Shown here: in pieces, positions 1 through 9,297 of the stretch | How positions within the stretch are numbered: the first letter of the stretch is position 1 | Layout: every line of letters starts with the position of its first letter | Assembly: GCF_006088715.1 (NCBI RefSeq) | Contig: NZ_CP030771.1 | Coordinates: 6,281,501-6,345,500, forward strand | Length of the DNA stretch: 64,000 bases | Direction of reading: 5' to 3' | Source of the DNA: Streptomyces sp. YIM 121038 | GTDB lineage: Bacteria; Actinomycetota; Actinomycetes; Streptomycetales; Streptomycetaceae | The notes under the pieces: generated by a model | Seen by the model: the letters and a program-made list of their open reading frames with translations, nothing else | The model's database searches: none | Told to the model about the DNA's origin: nothing | Program-made: the position numbers and the translations under genes

Positions 1-27
1 GCGCTGCGGCAGGAGCTGTCGGCGTAG
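1..27 (+). CDS. possible 3' end of an upstream gene (8 codons)
   Basis: The first 27 bases read as eight sense codons (ALRQELSA) followed by TAG. Nothing more of this frame is visible, so the product cannot be named. It is listed only because the window could begin inside a gene; the stop may be coincidental. Confidence 0.2.
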   Translation, partial: ALRQELSA

Positions 28-159
28 CGGCCCTGTGAAGGCGGCCGGGCCCGCACGGGGCAGCCGGTGCCGGGCCGGGGCCCCTGGCGGACCGGTCGCC
101 CGCCGCGACGGAAGGGATTTGCGCTGGTCGTGGGCTTGGCGTACTGTTGGTTTCACCGA

Positions 160-233
160 CGCGGGGTGGAGCAGCTCGGTAGCTCGCTGGGCTCATAACC
201 CAGAGGTCGCAGGTTCAAATCCTGTCCCCGCTA
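160..233 (+). tRNA. initiator tRNA-fMet (CAT anticodon)
   Basis: The sequence folds as a standard cloverleaf: acceptor strand CGCGGGG against CCCCGCT, D arm GAGC/GCTC, anticodon stem CTGGG/CCCAG around a CTCATAA loop (anticodon CAT), and a T arm with TTCAAAT in the loop. Three consecutive G:C pairs in the anticodon stem and an unpaired first position (C1 opposite T72) are hallmarks of bacterial initiator tRNA rather than elongator tRNA-Met or tRNA-Ile. The genomic copy ends without an encoded CCA. A strong hairpin follows at once. Confidence 0.95.
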
Positions 234-240
234 CTGAAGG

Positions 241-277
241 CCGAAGGCCCGGAACCGAAGAGGTTCCGGGCCTTCGG
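241..277. terminator. hairpin terminator after tRNA-fMet
   Basis: Positions 241-256 and 262-277 form a perfect 16-bp inverted repeat with a five-base loop, eight bases past the tRNA. There is no T-tract, as is usual for Streptomyces hairpin terminators. Confidence 0.75.
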
Positions 278-297
278 TGTGTCCGGGCGCGCCCGGA

Positions 298-340
298 ACG
301 AGTGAGGCCCGGCACCCCAGGGGTGCCGGGCCTCACTCGT
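298..340. terminator. hairpin terminator at the 3' end of catR
   Basis: A near-perfect palindrome of about 20 bp per arm (298-318 with 320-340) lies just beyond the stop codon of the leftward catR gene. It can stop transcription from both sides, separating catR from the tRNA unit. Confidence 0.7.
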
Positions 341-349
341 GTCGTCTGC

Positions 350-769
350 TCAGGCGCTCGTCGCGCACCCGGGGCACACGCCCCGGTACGTGACCTCCAC
401 GTCCGAGATCGTGAAGCCGAAGCGCTCGGAGTCGGGGAGGACCGACAGCGGGTTGCCCGTCGGGTGGACGTCACGGATCGCGCCGCACCGGGAGCACACC
501 AGGTGCTGGTGCGGCCGGTGCGCGTTCGGGTCGTACCGCTTGGCTCTGCGGTCCGTGCTGACCTCGAGGATCTCGCCGAGCGAGACCAGCTCGCCCAGCG
601 TGTTGTAGACGGTCGCCCGGGAGATCTCCGGCAGCTTCACGACGGCACGGGCATGCACCTCGTCCGCCGTCAGATGTACGTGGTCCCCATCGAGGACCTC
701 GGCCACGACGCGCCGCTGTGCGGTCATCCGCCAGCCGCGTCCGCGCAGTCGTTCCAACAGGTCGCTCAT
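350..769 (-). CDS. catR: Fur/PerR-family peroxide repressor CatR
   Basis: This 139-residue protein is full length for the Fur family. The N-terminal winged helix (about residues 1-80) contains the recognition segment ISRATVYNTLGEL. The C-terminal metal and dimer domain has the histidine cluster NAHRPHQH (84-89) and two CxxC pairs (Cys92/95 and Cys132/135), as in zinc-containing peroxide sensors. It is divergent from catalase, which is the classic CatR-catA arrangement of Streptomyces: the repressor is inactivated by peroxide and catalase is induced. The 125-bp intergenic region carries a palindrome on the catalase promoter that is its likely operator. No good Shine-Dalgarno precedes the ATG; a TAGGCT box lies close upstream, so a leaderless message is possible. 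Confidence 0.9.
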   Translation of the reverse strand: MSDLLERLRGRGWRMTAQRRVVAEVLDGDHVHLTADEVHARAVVKLPEISRATVYNTLGELVSLGEILEVSTDRRAKRYDPNAHRPHQHLVCSRCGAIRDVHPTGNPLSVLPDSERFGFTISDVEVTYRGVCPGCATSA

Positions 770-789
770 GAATCCAGCCTAACAGGCAG

Positions 790-803
790 GGGACCTAGGT
801 CCC
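790..803. repeat. 14-bp perfect palindrome in the catR-catA intergenic region
   Basis: GGGACCTAGGTCCC reads the same on both strands and lies 20 bases upstream of the catR ATG. It could be an operator or a structure in the catR leader. It is unlike the AT-rich Fur-type palindrome beside the catA promoter, so I do not assign a protein to it. Confidence 0.4.
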
Positions 804-829
804 GACTCAGTGTGACTTTGGAAGGCCAC

Positions 830-857
830 TTGACTTAGACAATGTCTATCGTAGGAT
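830..857 (+). promoter_or_regulatory. catA promoter with overlapping CatR operator
   Basis: TTGACT (830-835) and TAGGAT (852-857) form a vegetative-type promoter with a 16-bp spacer. The spacer is filled by the near-perfect palindrome TAGACAATGTCTA (836-848). A Fur-family repressor bound there would block RNA polymerase, which fits peroxide control by the divergent catR product. The operator assignment is inferred from position and symmetry. Confidence 0.65.
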
Positions 858-912
858 CGAGTTCGGCAAACGCCAAGGGACAGGACTTGCAGTAATGACG
901 CAGGAGGCGCAC

Positions 913-2364
913 GTGACGCAGGGACACCTCACCACCGAGGCCGGAGCGCCGGTCGCCGACAACCAGAACAGCGAGACCGCGGGCGTCGGCGGTCCCATGC
1001 TGCTCCAGGACCAGCACCTCCTGGAGAAGCTGGCGCACTTCAACCGCGAGCGCATCCCGGAGCGCGTGGTGCACGCGCGGGGCGCGGGCGCTTACGGCAC
1101 GTTCACGGCGACGGCGGACGTCACTCCGTACACGCGCGCCGCGTTCCTCTCCGAGATCGGCAAGGAGACCGAGGTCTTCCTGCGCTTCTCCACGGTCGCG
1201 GGCAACCTCGGCGCGGCCGACGCGGTGCGTGACCCGCGCGGCTTCTCGCTGAAGTTCTACACCGAGGAGGGCAACTACGACCTCGTCGGCAACAACACCC
1301 CGGTGTTCTTCATCCGGGACGCCATCAAGTTCCCCGACTTCATCCACACGCAGAAGCGCGACCCGTACACGGGCTCGCAGGAGGCCGACAACGTGTGGGA
1401 CTTCTGGGGGCTGAGCCCGGAGACCACCCACCAGGTGACCTGGCTGTTCGGTGACCGCGGCATCCCGGCGTCGTACCGCCACATGGACGGCTTCGGCTCG
1501 CACACCTTCCAGTGGAGCAACGAGGCGGGCGAGGTCTTCTGGGTCAAGTACCACTTCAAGACCGACCAGGGCATCAAGAACCTGACCGCCCGGGAGGCGG
1601 AGGCGCTCGCGGGCAAGGACCCCGACTCGCACCAGCGCGACCTGCGCGAGTCCATCGAGCGCGGCGAGTTCCCGACCTGGACCGTGCAGGTCCAGATCAT
1701 GCCCGCGGCCGACGCGGCGACCTACCGCTTCAACCCGTTCGACCTCACCAAGGTGTGGCCGCACGCGGACTACCCGCCGGTCGAGATCGGCAAGCTGGAG
1801 CTCAACCGCAACCCGGAGAACGTCTTCGCCGAGGTCGAGCAGGCGATCTTCTCGCCCGCGCACTTCGTCCCCGGCATCGGCCCCTCGCCGGACAAGATGC
1901 TCCAGGGCCGCCTCTTCGCGTACGCCGACGCCCACCGCTACCGGGTCGGCATCAACGCCGACCACCTGCCGGTGAACCGCCCGCACGCCACGGAGGCCCG
2001 TTCCTACGGCCGTGACGGCCACCTGTACGACGGCCGCCACAAGGGCGCCAAGAACTACGAGCCGAACTCCTTCGGGGGCCCGGCCCAGACCGGCCGGCCG
2101 CTGTGGGAGCCGACCGCCGTCACCGGGAGCACGGGCAACCACGTGACGCCCGTGCACGCCGAGGACGACGACTTCGTCCAGGCGGGCAACCTGTACCGCC
2201 TGATGGCCGAGGACGAGAAGGAGCGGCTGATCGAGAACCTCGCGGGCAACATCGCGGGCGTCTCGCGTGCCGACATCGCCGAGCGCGCCATCGGCAACTT
2301 CCGCCGGGCGGACGAAGACTTCGGCAAGCGCCTGGAGGCCGCGGTCCAGGCCCTGCGCGGCTGA
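913..2364 (+). CDS. catA: monofunctional heme catalase CatA
   Basis: The protein (about 483 residues) is a small-subunit clade catalase converting hydrogen peroxide to water and oxygen. Visible landmarks are the distal histidine in [13 protein letters not shown] (His54), the [11 protein letters not shown] segment and the proximal heme tyrosine in [12 protein letters not shown]. The GTG at 913 was chosen because AGGAGG at 902-907 lies five bases upstream; an in-frame ATG at 895 lacks such a site and would add six residues. It is divergent from catR and preceded by a promoter with a CatR-like operator, so it is the main peroxide-inducible vegetative catalase. A strong hairpin follows the stop. 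Confidence 0.95.
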   Translation: MTQGHLTTEAGAPVADNQNSETAGVGGPMLLQDQHLLEKLAHFNRERIPERVVHARGAGAYGTFTATADVTPYTRAAFLSEIGKETEVFLRFSTVAGNLGAADAVRDPRGFSLKFYTEEGNYDLVGNNTPVFFIRDAIKFPDFIHTQKRDPYTGSQEADNVWDFWGLSPETTHQVTWLFGDRGIPASYRHMDGFGSHTFQWSNEAGEVFWVKYHFKTDQGIKNLTAREAEALAGKDPDSHQRDLRESIERGEFPTWTVQVQIMPAADAATYRFNPFDLTKVWPHADYPPVEIGKLELNRNPENVFAEVEQAIFSPAHFVPGIGPSPDKMLQGRLFAYADAHRYRVGINADHLPVNRPHATEARSYGRDGHLYDGRHKGAKNYEPNSFGGPAQTGRPLWEPTAVTGSTGNHVTPVHAEDDDFVQAGNLYRLMAEDEKERLIENLAGNIAGVSRADIAERAIGNFRRADEDFGKRLEAAVQALRG

Positions 2365-2390
2365 GAACCCAAGCCCTTGCCGTAGGTGAC

Positions 2391-2419
2391 GGGCCGGGCC
2401 CCCTCGGGGGTCCGGCCCG
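2391..2419. terminator. hairpin terminator after catA
   Basis: A 13-bp GC-rich stem (2391-2403 with 2406-2418, one G-T wobble) with a very short loop lies 26 bases after the catA stop. It is also downstream of the leftward CBS gene and may serve both. Confidence 0.7.
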
Positions 2420-2467
2420 TTCGCCGTGTCCGGGCGGCGGTGCTCGGCGCGGCGCCCGGGGTGGTGC

Positions 2468-2881
2468 TCAGGTGGCCGTGAACTCGGCCACCGGGGCGGG
2501 GTGGCGACGGCCCGGCGCCCAGCAGCGGATGATGTCGCGCACGGAGACGATGCCCACCGGCTCGTCGTGGTCGAGCACGACGAGGTGCCGGAAGCCGCCG
2601 TGGGTCATCGCCTCGGCGGCGTCCTCCAGGGTCCAGGCGGGGCCCGCGTAGACGACGGAGGTCGTCGTGTGCGCGCTCGCGGTCTCGAAGTCCGGGTTCT
2701 GGCCGCGGCCGAGGGAGTTGAGGACGTCGCGCTCGGTCAGGATGCCGAGGCCGCAGGTGTCGGGGTCCAGGACGACGGCCGCGCCGACGCGGCGCGCCGA
2801 CATCAGTCGGGCCGCCTGACGGAGGGTGTGCGCGGGGCCGATGGTGAGGACCAATGTGCTCATGGCGTCACGGACGAGCAT
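2468..2881 (-). CDS. tandem CBS-domain protein
   Basis: This is a 137-residue protein made of two CBS motifs, one around VRDAMSTLVLTIGPAHTL to GILTERDVL and one ending in GIVSVRDIIRCW. Such stand-alone CBS pairs bind adenine nucleotides and act as small energy or ligand sensors; the partner is not evident. The ATG at 2881 is used because AGGAGG (2894-2899) lies upstream, although the 12-base spacing is long. An upstream in-frame extension to 2950 has no conserved look. It converges on catA. Confidence 0.8.
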   Translation of the reverse strand: MLVRDAMSTLVLTIGPAHTLRQAARLMSARRVGAAVVLDPDTCGLGILTERDVLNSLGRGQNPDFETASAHTTTSVVYAGPAWTLEDAAEAMTHGGFRHLVVLDHDEPVGIVSVRDIIRCWAPGRRHPAPVAEFTAT

Positions 2882-3129
2882 GGGCTTGAGCCACCTCCTT
2901 GGGGAGTCCTTTGCCCTCGGCATGCCTGGAGCGGGGAACCGCATTGCCAAGAGAAGGGATTCACAAGTTCACAAGCGGGGGGACTCTCAGAGTCGCAGCG
3001 AAACGGAATGCCAACAAGGGGGCGCGTGCGCCCAGTTCGGGGGCGCGCGGCCCCAGGCTCGATTCCGATGCCGACCGGGCTCAGGCCCGCGGGCGGTTCA
3101 GCTCCGGCCTACGGGGATTCAGGTCCGGC

Positions 3130-3927
3130 CTACGGGCGGTTCAGATAGGCCAGCATCTCGTCGTGGAGCAGCCCGTTCGACGCCGCCGCGTTGCCGCTGT
3201 GCGGGCCGGGGGTGCCGTCGAGGCCGGTGAAGCGGCCGCCCGCCTCCGTCACCACGATCGCGTTCGCCGCCATGTCCCACAGGGACAGCTCCGGCTCCGC
3301 GCAGAAGTCGATCGAGCCCTCGGCGACCATCATGTACGGCCAGAAGTCGCCGTACGCGCGCGTGCGCCAGCAGGCGCGGGTGAGGTCGAGGAAGGAGTTC
3401 AGACGCCCCCGCTCCTCCCAGCCGCTGAGCGAGGAGTACGCGAAGGACGCGTCCTGGAGCCCGCTCACCTCGGAGACGCGCAGCCGGGTCGCGGACGACA
3501 GGCTGCGGCCGGTGTACGCGCCGCCGCCCTTCGCGGCCCACCAGCGGCGGCCGAGCGCGGGCGCGGAGACGACGCCGACCACCGGCTGGTAGCCCCCCTC
3601 GCCCGCCTCCATCAGGGAGATGAGCGTGGCCCAGACCGGCACGCCGCGCACGTAGTTCTTCGTGCCGTCGATCGGGTCGATGACCCAGCGGCGCGGGCCC
3701 GTGCCCTCGATGCCGTACTCCTCGCCGAGGATCGCGTCCCGCGGCCGGGCGCGCTGGAGCTGTCCGCGGATCAGCTCCTCCGCGGCCTTGTCCGCCTCGC
3801 TGACCGGCGTCATGTCCGGCTTGGTCTCCACCCGGAGGTCGAGGGCCTTGAACCGCCCCATCGTCGCGGCGTCGGCGGCGTCCGCGAGGACGTGGGCGAG
3901 GCGCAGATCATCGTGATAGTCGGGCAT
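3130..3927 (-). CDS. hisN: inositol-monophosphatase-family phosphatase, probably histidinol-phosphatase HisN
   Basis: The 265-residue protein has all metal-binding motifs of the IMPase superfamily: GEEYG, the signature [12 protein letters not shown] and the late LSLWDMAA motif. In actinobacteria this subgroup (typical start [16 protein letters not shown]) supplies histidinol-phosphate phosphatase; a general inositol or fructose phosphatase is the alternative. The ATG at 3927 has no Shine-Dalgarno but a GATACT box lies just upstream, suggesting a leaderless transcript. It stands alone, divergent from a TetR gene. Confidence 0.85.
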   Translation of the reverse strand: MPDYHDDLRLAHVLADAADAATMGRFKALDLRVETKPDMTPVSEADKAAEELIRGQLQRARPRDAILGEEYGIEGTGPRRWVIDPIDGTKNYVRGVPVWATLISLMEAGEGGYQPVVGVVSAPALGRRWWAAKGGGAYTGRSLSSATRLRVSEVSGLQDASFAYSSLSGWEERGRLNSFLDLTRACWRTRAYGDFWPYMMVAEGSIDFCAEPELSLWDMAANAIVVTEAGGRFTGLDGTPGPHSGNAAASNGLLHDEMLAYLNRP

Positions 3928-4073
3928 GGGTGAACAGTATCGATCTCGTTTCGCGCGAGCCACAGCGCGTATCGGGCGGCGCCCGCCGTACCCCTTGACA
4001 GTGCCTCGTGGCGCGTCAAACCTGGCCAGCAGAACCGCACGGGCCGCCCGGCCCTGGGCAGCGGGAGGCGACG

Positions 4074-4703
4074 ATGCCTGCAGCGCGGGAATCACTGCTC
4101 GACGCGGCGTACACCGCACTGGCCCGCAGGCCGTGGGCGGGTGTGCGCATGGTCGACGTGGCGGCGGTCGCCGGGGTGTCCCGGCAGACCCTGTACAACG
4201 AGTTCGGCAGCAAGGACGGCCTCGCGCGGGCCCTGCTCCGGCGCGAGACCGACACCTATCTGCGGGGGGTGGAGCGGGCGCTCGCGCAGGCCCGCGACCC
4301 CGTGGACCGGCTGGCCGCGGTGAGCGCGTGGACGATCGGCGCCGCCCGCGACAACGCCCTGGTGCGGGCGGTGCTCACCGGCTTCTGGAGCGAGCGCCTG
4401 CCCGCGCCGAGCCGGGCCGTGGTGTCCAGCTCGCCGGTGCCCGCGCAGCGCCGCGCGGACGCGGGCGTGCCGAGCCCGGCCGAGCTGCTCGTCCAGGTGC
4501 GCGACCGGGCGATGGCCGCGCTGACCGAGCGGGGCCGCCCCTCGGAGACGGAGGAGCTGGCGCGGGCCTGCGAGAGCGCGGTGCGCGTCGCGCTGTCCTA
4601 CGTCGTGGCGCCCGGCGGGCGGGACGAGGACTCGGTCCAGCTGGTCAGGCGGGTGGTGCTGCGCGGTCTCAGTGGGCCGAGCCCGACAGCTGGAGGCCGA
4701 TGA
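4074..4703 (+). CDS. TetR/AcrR-family regulator
   Basis: This 209-residue protein has a TetR helix-turn-helix at about residues 25-50 ([19 protein letters not shown]). Its ligand domain is not recognisable to family level. The ATG at 4074 follows GGGAGG at a proper distance. It converges with, and overlaps by 35 bp, the small multidrug-resistance gene on the other strand; such pairs commonly mean that the regulator controls the pump. A glycine/arginine-rich upstream extension of the frame is rejected for lack of a ribosome site. Confidence 0.85.
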   Translation: MPAARESLLDAAYTALARRPWAGVRMVDVAAVAGVSRQTLYNEFGSKDGLARALLRRETDTYLRGVERALAQARDPVDRLAAVSAWTIGAARDNALVRAVLTGFWSERLPAPSRAVVSSSPVPAQRRADAGVPSPAELLVQVRDRAMAALTERGRPSETEELARACESAVRVALSYVVAPGGRDEDSVQLVRRVVLRGLSGPSPTAGGR

Positions 4704-4992
4704 CGCCGAGGATCACCAGCGAGATCGAGAGGATCTTGAGGGTGGAGACCAGGTCGCCGAGGAAGATCATGCCGTAGATGGCCGTGCCCGCGGCGCCGAT
4801 GCCCGTCCACACCGCGTACGCCGGGCCCACGTCCAGCTTCTTCAGGGCCAGCGTGAGCAGGCCGAAGCTGCCGAGCGCGAAACAGGCGAAGGCGATGGTG
4901 GGCCAGACGCGGGTGAAGCCGTGCGACAGCTTCAGGCAGACCGCGAAGCCCGTCTCTAGGATCCCGGCGACGATGACCAGCAGCCACGCCAT
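4669..4992 (-). CDS. small multidrug resistance (SMR) protein, SugE/Gdx-like
   Basis: The 107-residue protein has four hydrophobic helices and the essential membrane glutamate in AGILETGFAVCLK (Glu13), the coupling residue of dual-topology SMR antiporters. The GILETG motif and overall length favour the SugE/Gdx guanidinium-exporter branch over EmrE drug pumps. Its 3' end overlaps the convergent TetR gene. The upstream region contains the direct repeat CCGTACG twice (around 5010-5025), a possible regulator site. I saw no guanidine riboswitch consensus upstream. Confidence 0.85.
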   Translation of the reverse strand: MAWLLVIVAGILETGFAVCLKLSHGFTRVWPTIAFACFALGSFGLLTLALKKLDVGPAYAVWTGIGAAGTAIYGMIFLGDLVSTLKILSISLVILGVIGLQLSGSAH

Positions 4993-5161
4993 GGTTGTGC
5001 CTCCCGCATCCGTACGACCCGTACGTTCCGTGACTGCTTCGCCAAAGCTTGGAACAATCTTGGTGCGATTATGCACTTACCGAAGCGGCGCGGGCGTAAA
5101 CAACGCGAAGGTCGGGTCACCCGGGGGAGATCCGGTCCGCCGACGGGCGGCCCCCGCGCGG

Positions 5162-6172
5162 TCAGTCGCCCTCGCGCCGCTCCCGGGTGGCGAGCAGTCG
5201 GCGCAGCGAGTAGAGCCGCGCCGGATCCGCGTGGCCCTCGGCCACCCACGCGTCGAGCGCGCAGTCGGGCTCGTCGTGGCTGCACGCGCGCGGGCAGTTC
5301 TCGGTGCCGGGTTCCAGGTCGGGGAAGGCGTGGATGACGCGCGAGGGGTCCACGTGGTGCAGGCCGAAGGAGCGCACGCCCGGGGTGTCGATCACCCAGC
5401 CCTCGCCGTCCGCCAGCGGCAGGGCGAGCGCGGACGTGGTGGTGTGCCGGCCGCGGCCGGTCACCGCGTTCACATGGCCGGTGCTGCGCCGCCGCTCCTC
5501 GGGGACCAGGGCGTTCACGAGGGTGGTCTTGCCGACGCCGGAGTGCCCGACGAACGCCGTGACCTTGCCGTCGAGTTCGGCGCGCACCCGGGCCACCGCC
5601 GCGCCGCTCTCCAGCTCCTCGCGGCTCGTGACGACGTACGGGATGTCCAGGTCGCCGTAGAGCTCCAGGAGCTTGTCCGGCGGGGCGAGGTCGGACTTCG
5701 TCATGACGAGGAGCGGGGTGAGCCCGCCGTCGTACGCGGCGACCAGACAGCGGTCGATCAGGCGCGGGCGCGGCTCGGGGTCGGCGAGCGCGGTGACGAT
5801 GGCGAGCTGGTCGGCGTTGGCGACGGCCACGCGCTCGAACGGGTCGTCGTCGTCCGCCGTGCGGCGCAGCACCGAGGTGCGCTTCGCGATGCGGACGATG
5901 CGGGCGAGGGTGTCCTTGTCGCCGGACAGATCGCCCACGAGGGCCACCTGGTCGCCGACCACCGCGGCCTTGCGGCCCAGCTCGCGGGCCTTCATCGCGA
6001 CCACGATCCGGTCGTCGACCAGACAGGTCAGCCGGCCGCGGTCGACGGTGAGGACCATTCCGTCGGCCGCGTCCTCGTGCTTGGGACGGATGTTCGTACG
6101 GGGACGGTTGCCCTTGCGGTTGGGGCGGACCCGGACGTCGTCCTCGTCGGTGTGCTTGCCGTAGCGGCGCAT
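5162..6172 (-). CDS. rsgA: ribosome small-subunit-dependent GTPase RsgA
   Basis: The 336-residue circularly permuted GTPase assists late 30S maturation. The order is OB-fold, then G4 (VMTKSDL, about 156-162), G1 (GHSGVGKTTL, 209-218), G3 (DTPG, 262-265) and a zinc-binding tail with CPRACSHDEPDCAL. That permutation is diagnostic for RsgA/YjeQ. It begins 16 bp after the aroA stop on the same strand, so the two are co-transcribed. Confidence 0.95.
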   Translation of the reverse strand: MRRYGKHTDEDDVRVRPNRKGNRPRTNIRPKHEDAADGMVLTVDRGRLTCLVDDRIVVAMKARELGRKAAVVGDQVALVGDLSGDKDTLARIVRIAKRTSVLRRTADDDDPFERVAVANADQLAIVTALADPEPRPRLIDRCLVAAYDGGLTPLLVMTKSDLAPPDKLLELYGDLDIPYVVTSREELESGAAVARVRAELDGKVTAFVGHSGVGKTTLVNALVPEERRRSTGHVNAVTGRGRHTTTSALALPLADGEGWVIDTPGVRSFGLHHVDPSRVIHAFPDLEPGTENCPRACSHDEPDCALDAWVAEGHADPARLYSLRRLLATRERREGD

Positions 6173-6188
6173 GGTTCCAGTCCGCCCG

Positions 6189-7529
6189 TCAGTTCCCGAG
6201 CATCCCGGTCCACAGGTCGGGGAAGTCGGGCAGCGTCTTCGCCGTCGTCGCGACGTTCTCGATCTGTACGCCCGGCACGGCGAGGCCGATGATCGCGCCC
6301 GCCGTGGCCATGCGGTGGTCGTCGTAGGTGTGGAAGATGCCGCCGTGCAGCTTGCGCGGGCGGATGTGCAGGCCGTCGGCGGTCTCGGTGACGTCGCCGC
6401 CCAGCTCGTTGATCTCCTTGGTGAGGGCGGCGAGCCGGTCCGTCTCGTGCAGCCGCAGATGGGCGACGCCGCGCAGCGTGGACGGGGAGTCGGCGAGGGC
6501 CGCGACGGCGGCGATGCCCGGGGTCAGCTCGCCGACCTCGCTGAGGTCGGCGTCGATGCCGTGCACCGAGCCGGAGCCGGTGAACGTCAGGCCGTGCTCG
6601 GTCAGCTCGCAGGAGCCGCCCATCTCGGTGAACAGCTGCCGCAGCGCGTCACCGGGCTGGGTGGTGCGCGTGGGCCAGTCGGGGATGGTCACGCGGCCGC
6701 CGGTGATCAGGGCCGCCGCCAGGAACGGCTGGGCGTTGGACAGGTCGGGCTCGATCGTCAGGTCGCGGCCGAGCAGGGCGCCCGGCGTGACCCGCCAGAC
6801 GTTCGGCTCGCCGCCCGCCTCGGGGGTGTCGACCTGGGCGCCCGCGGAGCGCAGCATGTCGACGGTCATGCGGATGTGCGGCATGGACGGCAGGGTGCTG
6901 CCCACGTGCCGCACCTCCACGCCCTGGTTGAAGCGCGGGCCCGAGAGCAGCAGCGCGCTCACGAACTGCGACGAGGAGGAGGCGTCGATCTCGACCTGGC
7001 CGCCGTCCAGGGCGCCGCCGCCGTGCACCGTCAGGGGCAGCGCGCCGCGGCCGTCGTCGTCGACGCGGGCGCCGAGGGCGCGCAGGGCGTCGATCACGCC
7101 GTGCAGCGGGCGCTCGTAGGAACGGGGGTCGCCGTCGAAGCGGATCGGGCCGTCGGCCAGGGCCGCGACCGGCGGCAGGAAGCGCATCACCGTGCCCGCG
7201 TTGCCCACGTCGACCGTGACCGGGCCGTGCAGGCCCGACGGGATGACGCGCCAGGCCTCGCCGGAGGCGTCCGGGCCCCCCGCGGCGGTGGAGCTGGACG
7301 AGACCGTCTCCTCGATGCCGACGCCCATGGCGCGCAGGGCGCCCGCCATGAGGAGGGTGTCGCGGGAGCGCAGCGGGCGGCGCAGCCAGCCGGGCTCGGC
7401 GGCGAGGGCGGCCAGGACGAGGGCGCGGTTGGTGACCGACTTGGAGCCCGGCACGTGGACCGTCGCGGCGACGGCTCCGCTCGCGTGCGGGGCGGGCCAG
7501 AGGGCGGTGTGCGTCGGGTTCACGGTCAT
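6189..7529 (-). CDS. aroA: EPSP synthase (3-phosphoshikimate 1-carboxyvinyltransferase)
   Basis: The 446-residue enzyme catalyses the sixth shikimate step, joining phosphoenolpyruvate to shikimate-3-phosphate. Landmarks are [17 protein letters not shown] at the N-terminus, [12 protein letters not shown], the catalytic DLS region, and LRLHETDRL and [10 protein letters not shown] near the C-terminus. The ATG at 7529 follows GAGGGG. A long open frame continues upstream on this strand but is antisense to other genes and is rejected. Followed by rsgA. Confidence 0.97.
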   Translation of the reverse strand: MTVNPTHTALWPAPHASGAVAATVHVPGSKSVTNRALVLAALAAEPGWLRRPLRSRDTLLMAGALRAMGVGIEETVSSSSTAAGGPDASGEAWRVIPSGLHGPVTVDVGNAGTVMRFLPPVAALADGPIRFDGDPRSYERPLHGVIDALRALGARVDDDGRGALPLTVHGGGALDGGQVEIDASSSSQFVSALLLSGPRFNQGVEVRHVGSTLPSMPHIRMTVDMLRSAGAQVDTPEAGGEPNVWRVTPGALLGRDLTIEPDLSNAQPFLAAALITGGRVTIPDWPTRTTQPGDALRQLFTEMGGSCELTEHGLTFTGSGSVHGIDADLSEVGELTPGIAAVAALADSPSTLRGVAHLRLHETDRLAALTKEINELGGDVTETADGLHIRPRKLHGGIFHTYDDHRMATAGAIIGLAVPGVQIENVATTAKTLPDFPDLWTGMLGN

Positions 7530-7708
7530 GCCCCTCACTTTAGTGGTTGGCGACGACCACAGATCTTGATCAAAAGTGGCGAAATCCAGGCGAAACCGCG
7601 AAGCGCGGAGCGGTTCCCGGGAATTGCCGTAGTGGGCCGCAGGCCGCCCGGGGCCCTTCGGGGCCGCTGTGCCCGCGCGGCGCGGCGGCACGGCCCCGTG
7701 GTGCCGGG

Positions 7709-8431
7709 TCACACGGTGAGCAGCCAGCGCCCGCCGCCTATCAGCGAGCACAGCGACACGGCGTGGAACAGGGAGAGCCACAGGCCCGCAGGGACGTGCG
7801 TCAGCCGGGCCAGCTGGTCCGCGTCGGAGTCCCCGGCGCCCCCGTGCCGCCGCTTGGCCTGGAGCTCGAAGGCGGGCCGCACGCCGCCCAGGAGCAGGAA
7901 CCACACCACCGCGTACGCGAAGGCGGCCTGCACGTCGGTGCTCGCCAGCCAGGAGACGACCAGGAAGGCGCCGCCCGCCAGGACCATCGTGAGCGCGCCG
8001 TACGCGTTGCGGATCATCACCAGCATCGCGGCGAGCAGGGCCGTGGCGATCCACAGGAAGGCCGTGATGTGCCCCTGGGAGAGCAGCGCCGCGCCGCCGA
8101 GGCCGAGCAGCGGGGGAGCGGTGTAGCCCGCGGCGGCGGTGAGGACCATGCCGAGGCCGGAGGGCTTGCCGCGGCTGACGGTCAGGCCGCTGGTGTCGGA
8201 GTGCAGCCGGATGCCGTCCAGGCGGCGCCCGGTGAGCAGGGCGACCAGGCCGTGGCCGCCCTCGTGCGCGATGGTGATGGCGTTGCGGGCCACGCGCCAG
8301 ACGCCGTGCGGGACGACGGCGGCGAGCGCGACGACGCCGGTGGCGATCACCAGCCACTGCTCGGGCGCGGACTGCGTGCCGAAGACGCGGTCCCACAGGT
8401 CGCTCAGGCTGGCGGAAGCGGTGGTGTGCAT
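7709..8431 (-). CDS. M50B-like membrane zinc peptidase family protein
   Basis: The protein is 240 residues with about six membrane segments. The zinc-metalloprotease motif HEGGH (56-60) sits within a hydrophobic helix, as in site-2-type M50 peptidases. Only the HExxH-type half is obvious; a clear NPDG motif is not seen, so proteolytic activity is uncertain. It is divergent from the YedK gene, with 49 bp between the starts, and substrates are unknown. Confidence 0.8.
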   Translation of the reverse strand: MHTTASASLSDLWDRVFGTQSAPEQWLVIATGVVALAAVVPHGVWRVARNAITIAHEGGHGLVALLTGRRLDGIRLHSDTSGLTVSRGKPSGLGMVLTAAAGYTAPPLLGLGGAALLSQGHITAFLWIATALLAAMLVMIRNAYGALTMVLAGGAFLVVSWLASTDVQAAFAYAVVWFLLLGGVRPAFELQAKRRHGGAGDSDADQLARLTHVPAGLWLSLFHAVSLCSLIGGGRWLLTV

Positions 8432-8480
8432 TGCTCGGTTGGCTCCCTGTCGTGTGCCGCGGCGTGGCAGTGTTGCACGT

Positions 8481-9296
8481 ATGTGCGGACGGTATGCATC
8501 GAGTCGTAGGCCCGAGGATCTCGCAGGAATCTTCGAGGTCCAGAAGTGGGAGCCGGAAGAGGCCCTGGAGGCGGACTACAACGTCGCTCCCACGAAAGAG
8601 GTCTACGCCGTCCTCGACCGTCCCCTGAAAGACGCCGCGGACAAGGCTCCGGTTCGCCAGCTGCGCAAGCTGAAGTGGGGACTCGTACCGTCCTGGGCCA
8701 AGACGCCGGAGGGCGGCGCGCGGATGATCAACGCGCGCGCCGAGACGGTGCACGAGAAGCCCTCCTACCGCCGGGCCTTCGCCGCGCGGCGCTGCATCCT
8801 GCCGGCCGACGGCTATTACGAGTGGGTGACCGCGGCCGCCGAGCGCGAGCTGGAGGTCGAGGGCAAGAAGAAGCGGCCCCGCAAGCAGCCGTACTTCGTG
8901 CTGCCCGCCGACGGCTCCGTGTTCGCGATGGCGGGCCTGTACGAGTTCTGGCGGGACCGCACGCTGCCCGACGAGCACCCGCTCGCCTGGTGGGTGACCT
9001 GCTCGGTGATCACCACGGAGGCGGAGACCACCCCGCTCGCCGTCGCCCCGGAGGGCGGGCCCGGCTCGCTCGCGGACATCCACCCGCGCATGCCGCTGAT
9101 GCTCACGCCCGACCGCTGGGACGCCTGGCTCGACCCGGCGCGCACCGACGTCGAGGACGTGCGCCCGCTCCTGGAGCCGCCGCCCGCCGGGCTCATGCGC
9201 GCCTTCCCCGTCTCGACGGCCGTCAGCAACGTCCGCAACAACGGTCCGGAGCTGCTGAAGGAACTGGACGGCCCCGAAGAGGGCACACTCTTCTGA
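8481..9296 (+). CDS. SOS-response-associated YedK/HMCES-type protein
   Basis: The 271-residue protein starts MCGRY: after Met removal Cys2 forms a thiazolidine crosslink with abasic sites in single-stranded DNA. Other family residues are visible in YNVAPT, the INARAET segment, GYYEW (the catalytic glutamate) and DIHPRMP (the catalytic histidine). The start is fixed by the need for Cys2. No Shine-Dalgarno is present and the leader is short. It is followed after one base by an alpha/beta hydrolase gene, so they are probably co-transcribed. Confidence 0.93.
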   Translation: MCGRYASSRRPEDLAGIFEVQKWEPEEALEADYNVAPTKEVYAVLDRPLKDAADKAPVRQLRKLKWGLVPSWAKTPEGGARMINARAETVHEKPSYRRAFAARRCILPADGYYEWVTAAAERELEVEGKKKRPRKQPYFVLPADGSVFAMAGLYEFWRDRTLPDEHPLAWWVTCSVITTEAETTPLAVAPEGGPGSLADIHPRMPLMLTPDRWDAWLDPARTDVEDVRPLLEPPPAGLMRAFPVSTAVSNVRNNGPELLKELDGPEEGTLF

Positions 9297-9297
9297 C

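Noticed and set aside
160..233. tRNA-fMet as a phage or integrative-element attachment site
   Set aside because: No second copy of the tRNA 3' end, no integrase and no foreign genes were seen in the window.
4993..5090. Guanidine riboswitch upstream of the SMR gene
   Set aside because: I looked for the conserved guanidine-I/II/III sequence blocks in the short leader and found none; only repeated CCGTACG is present.
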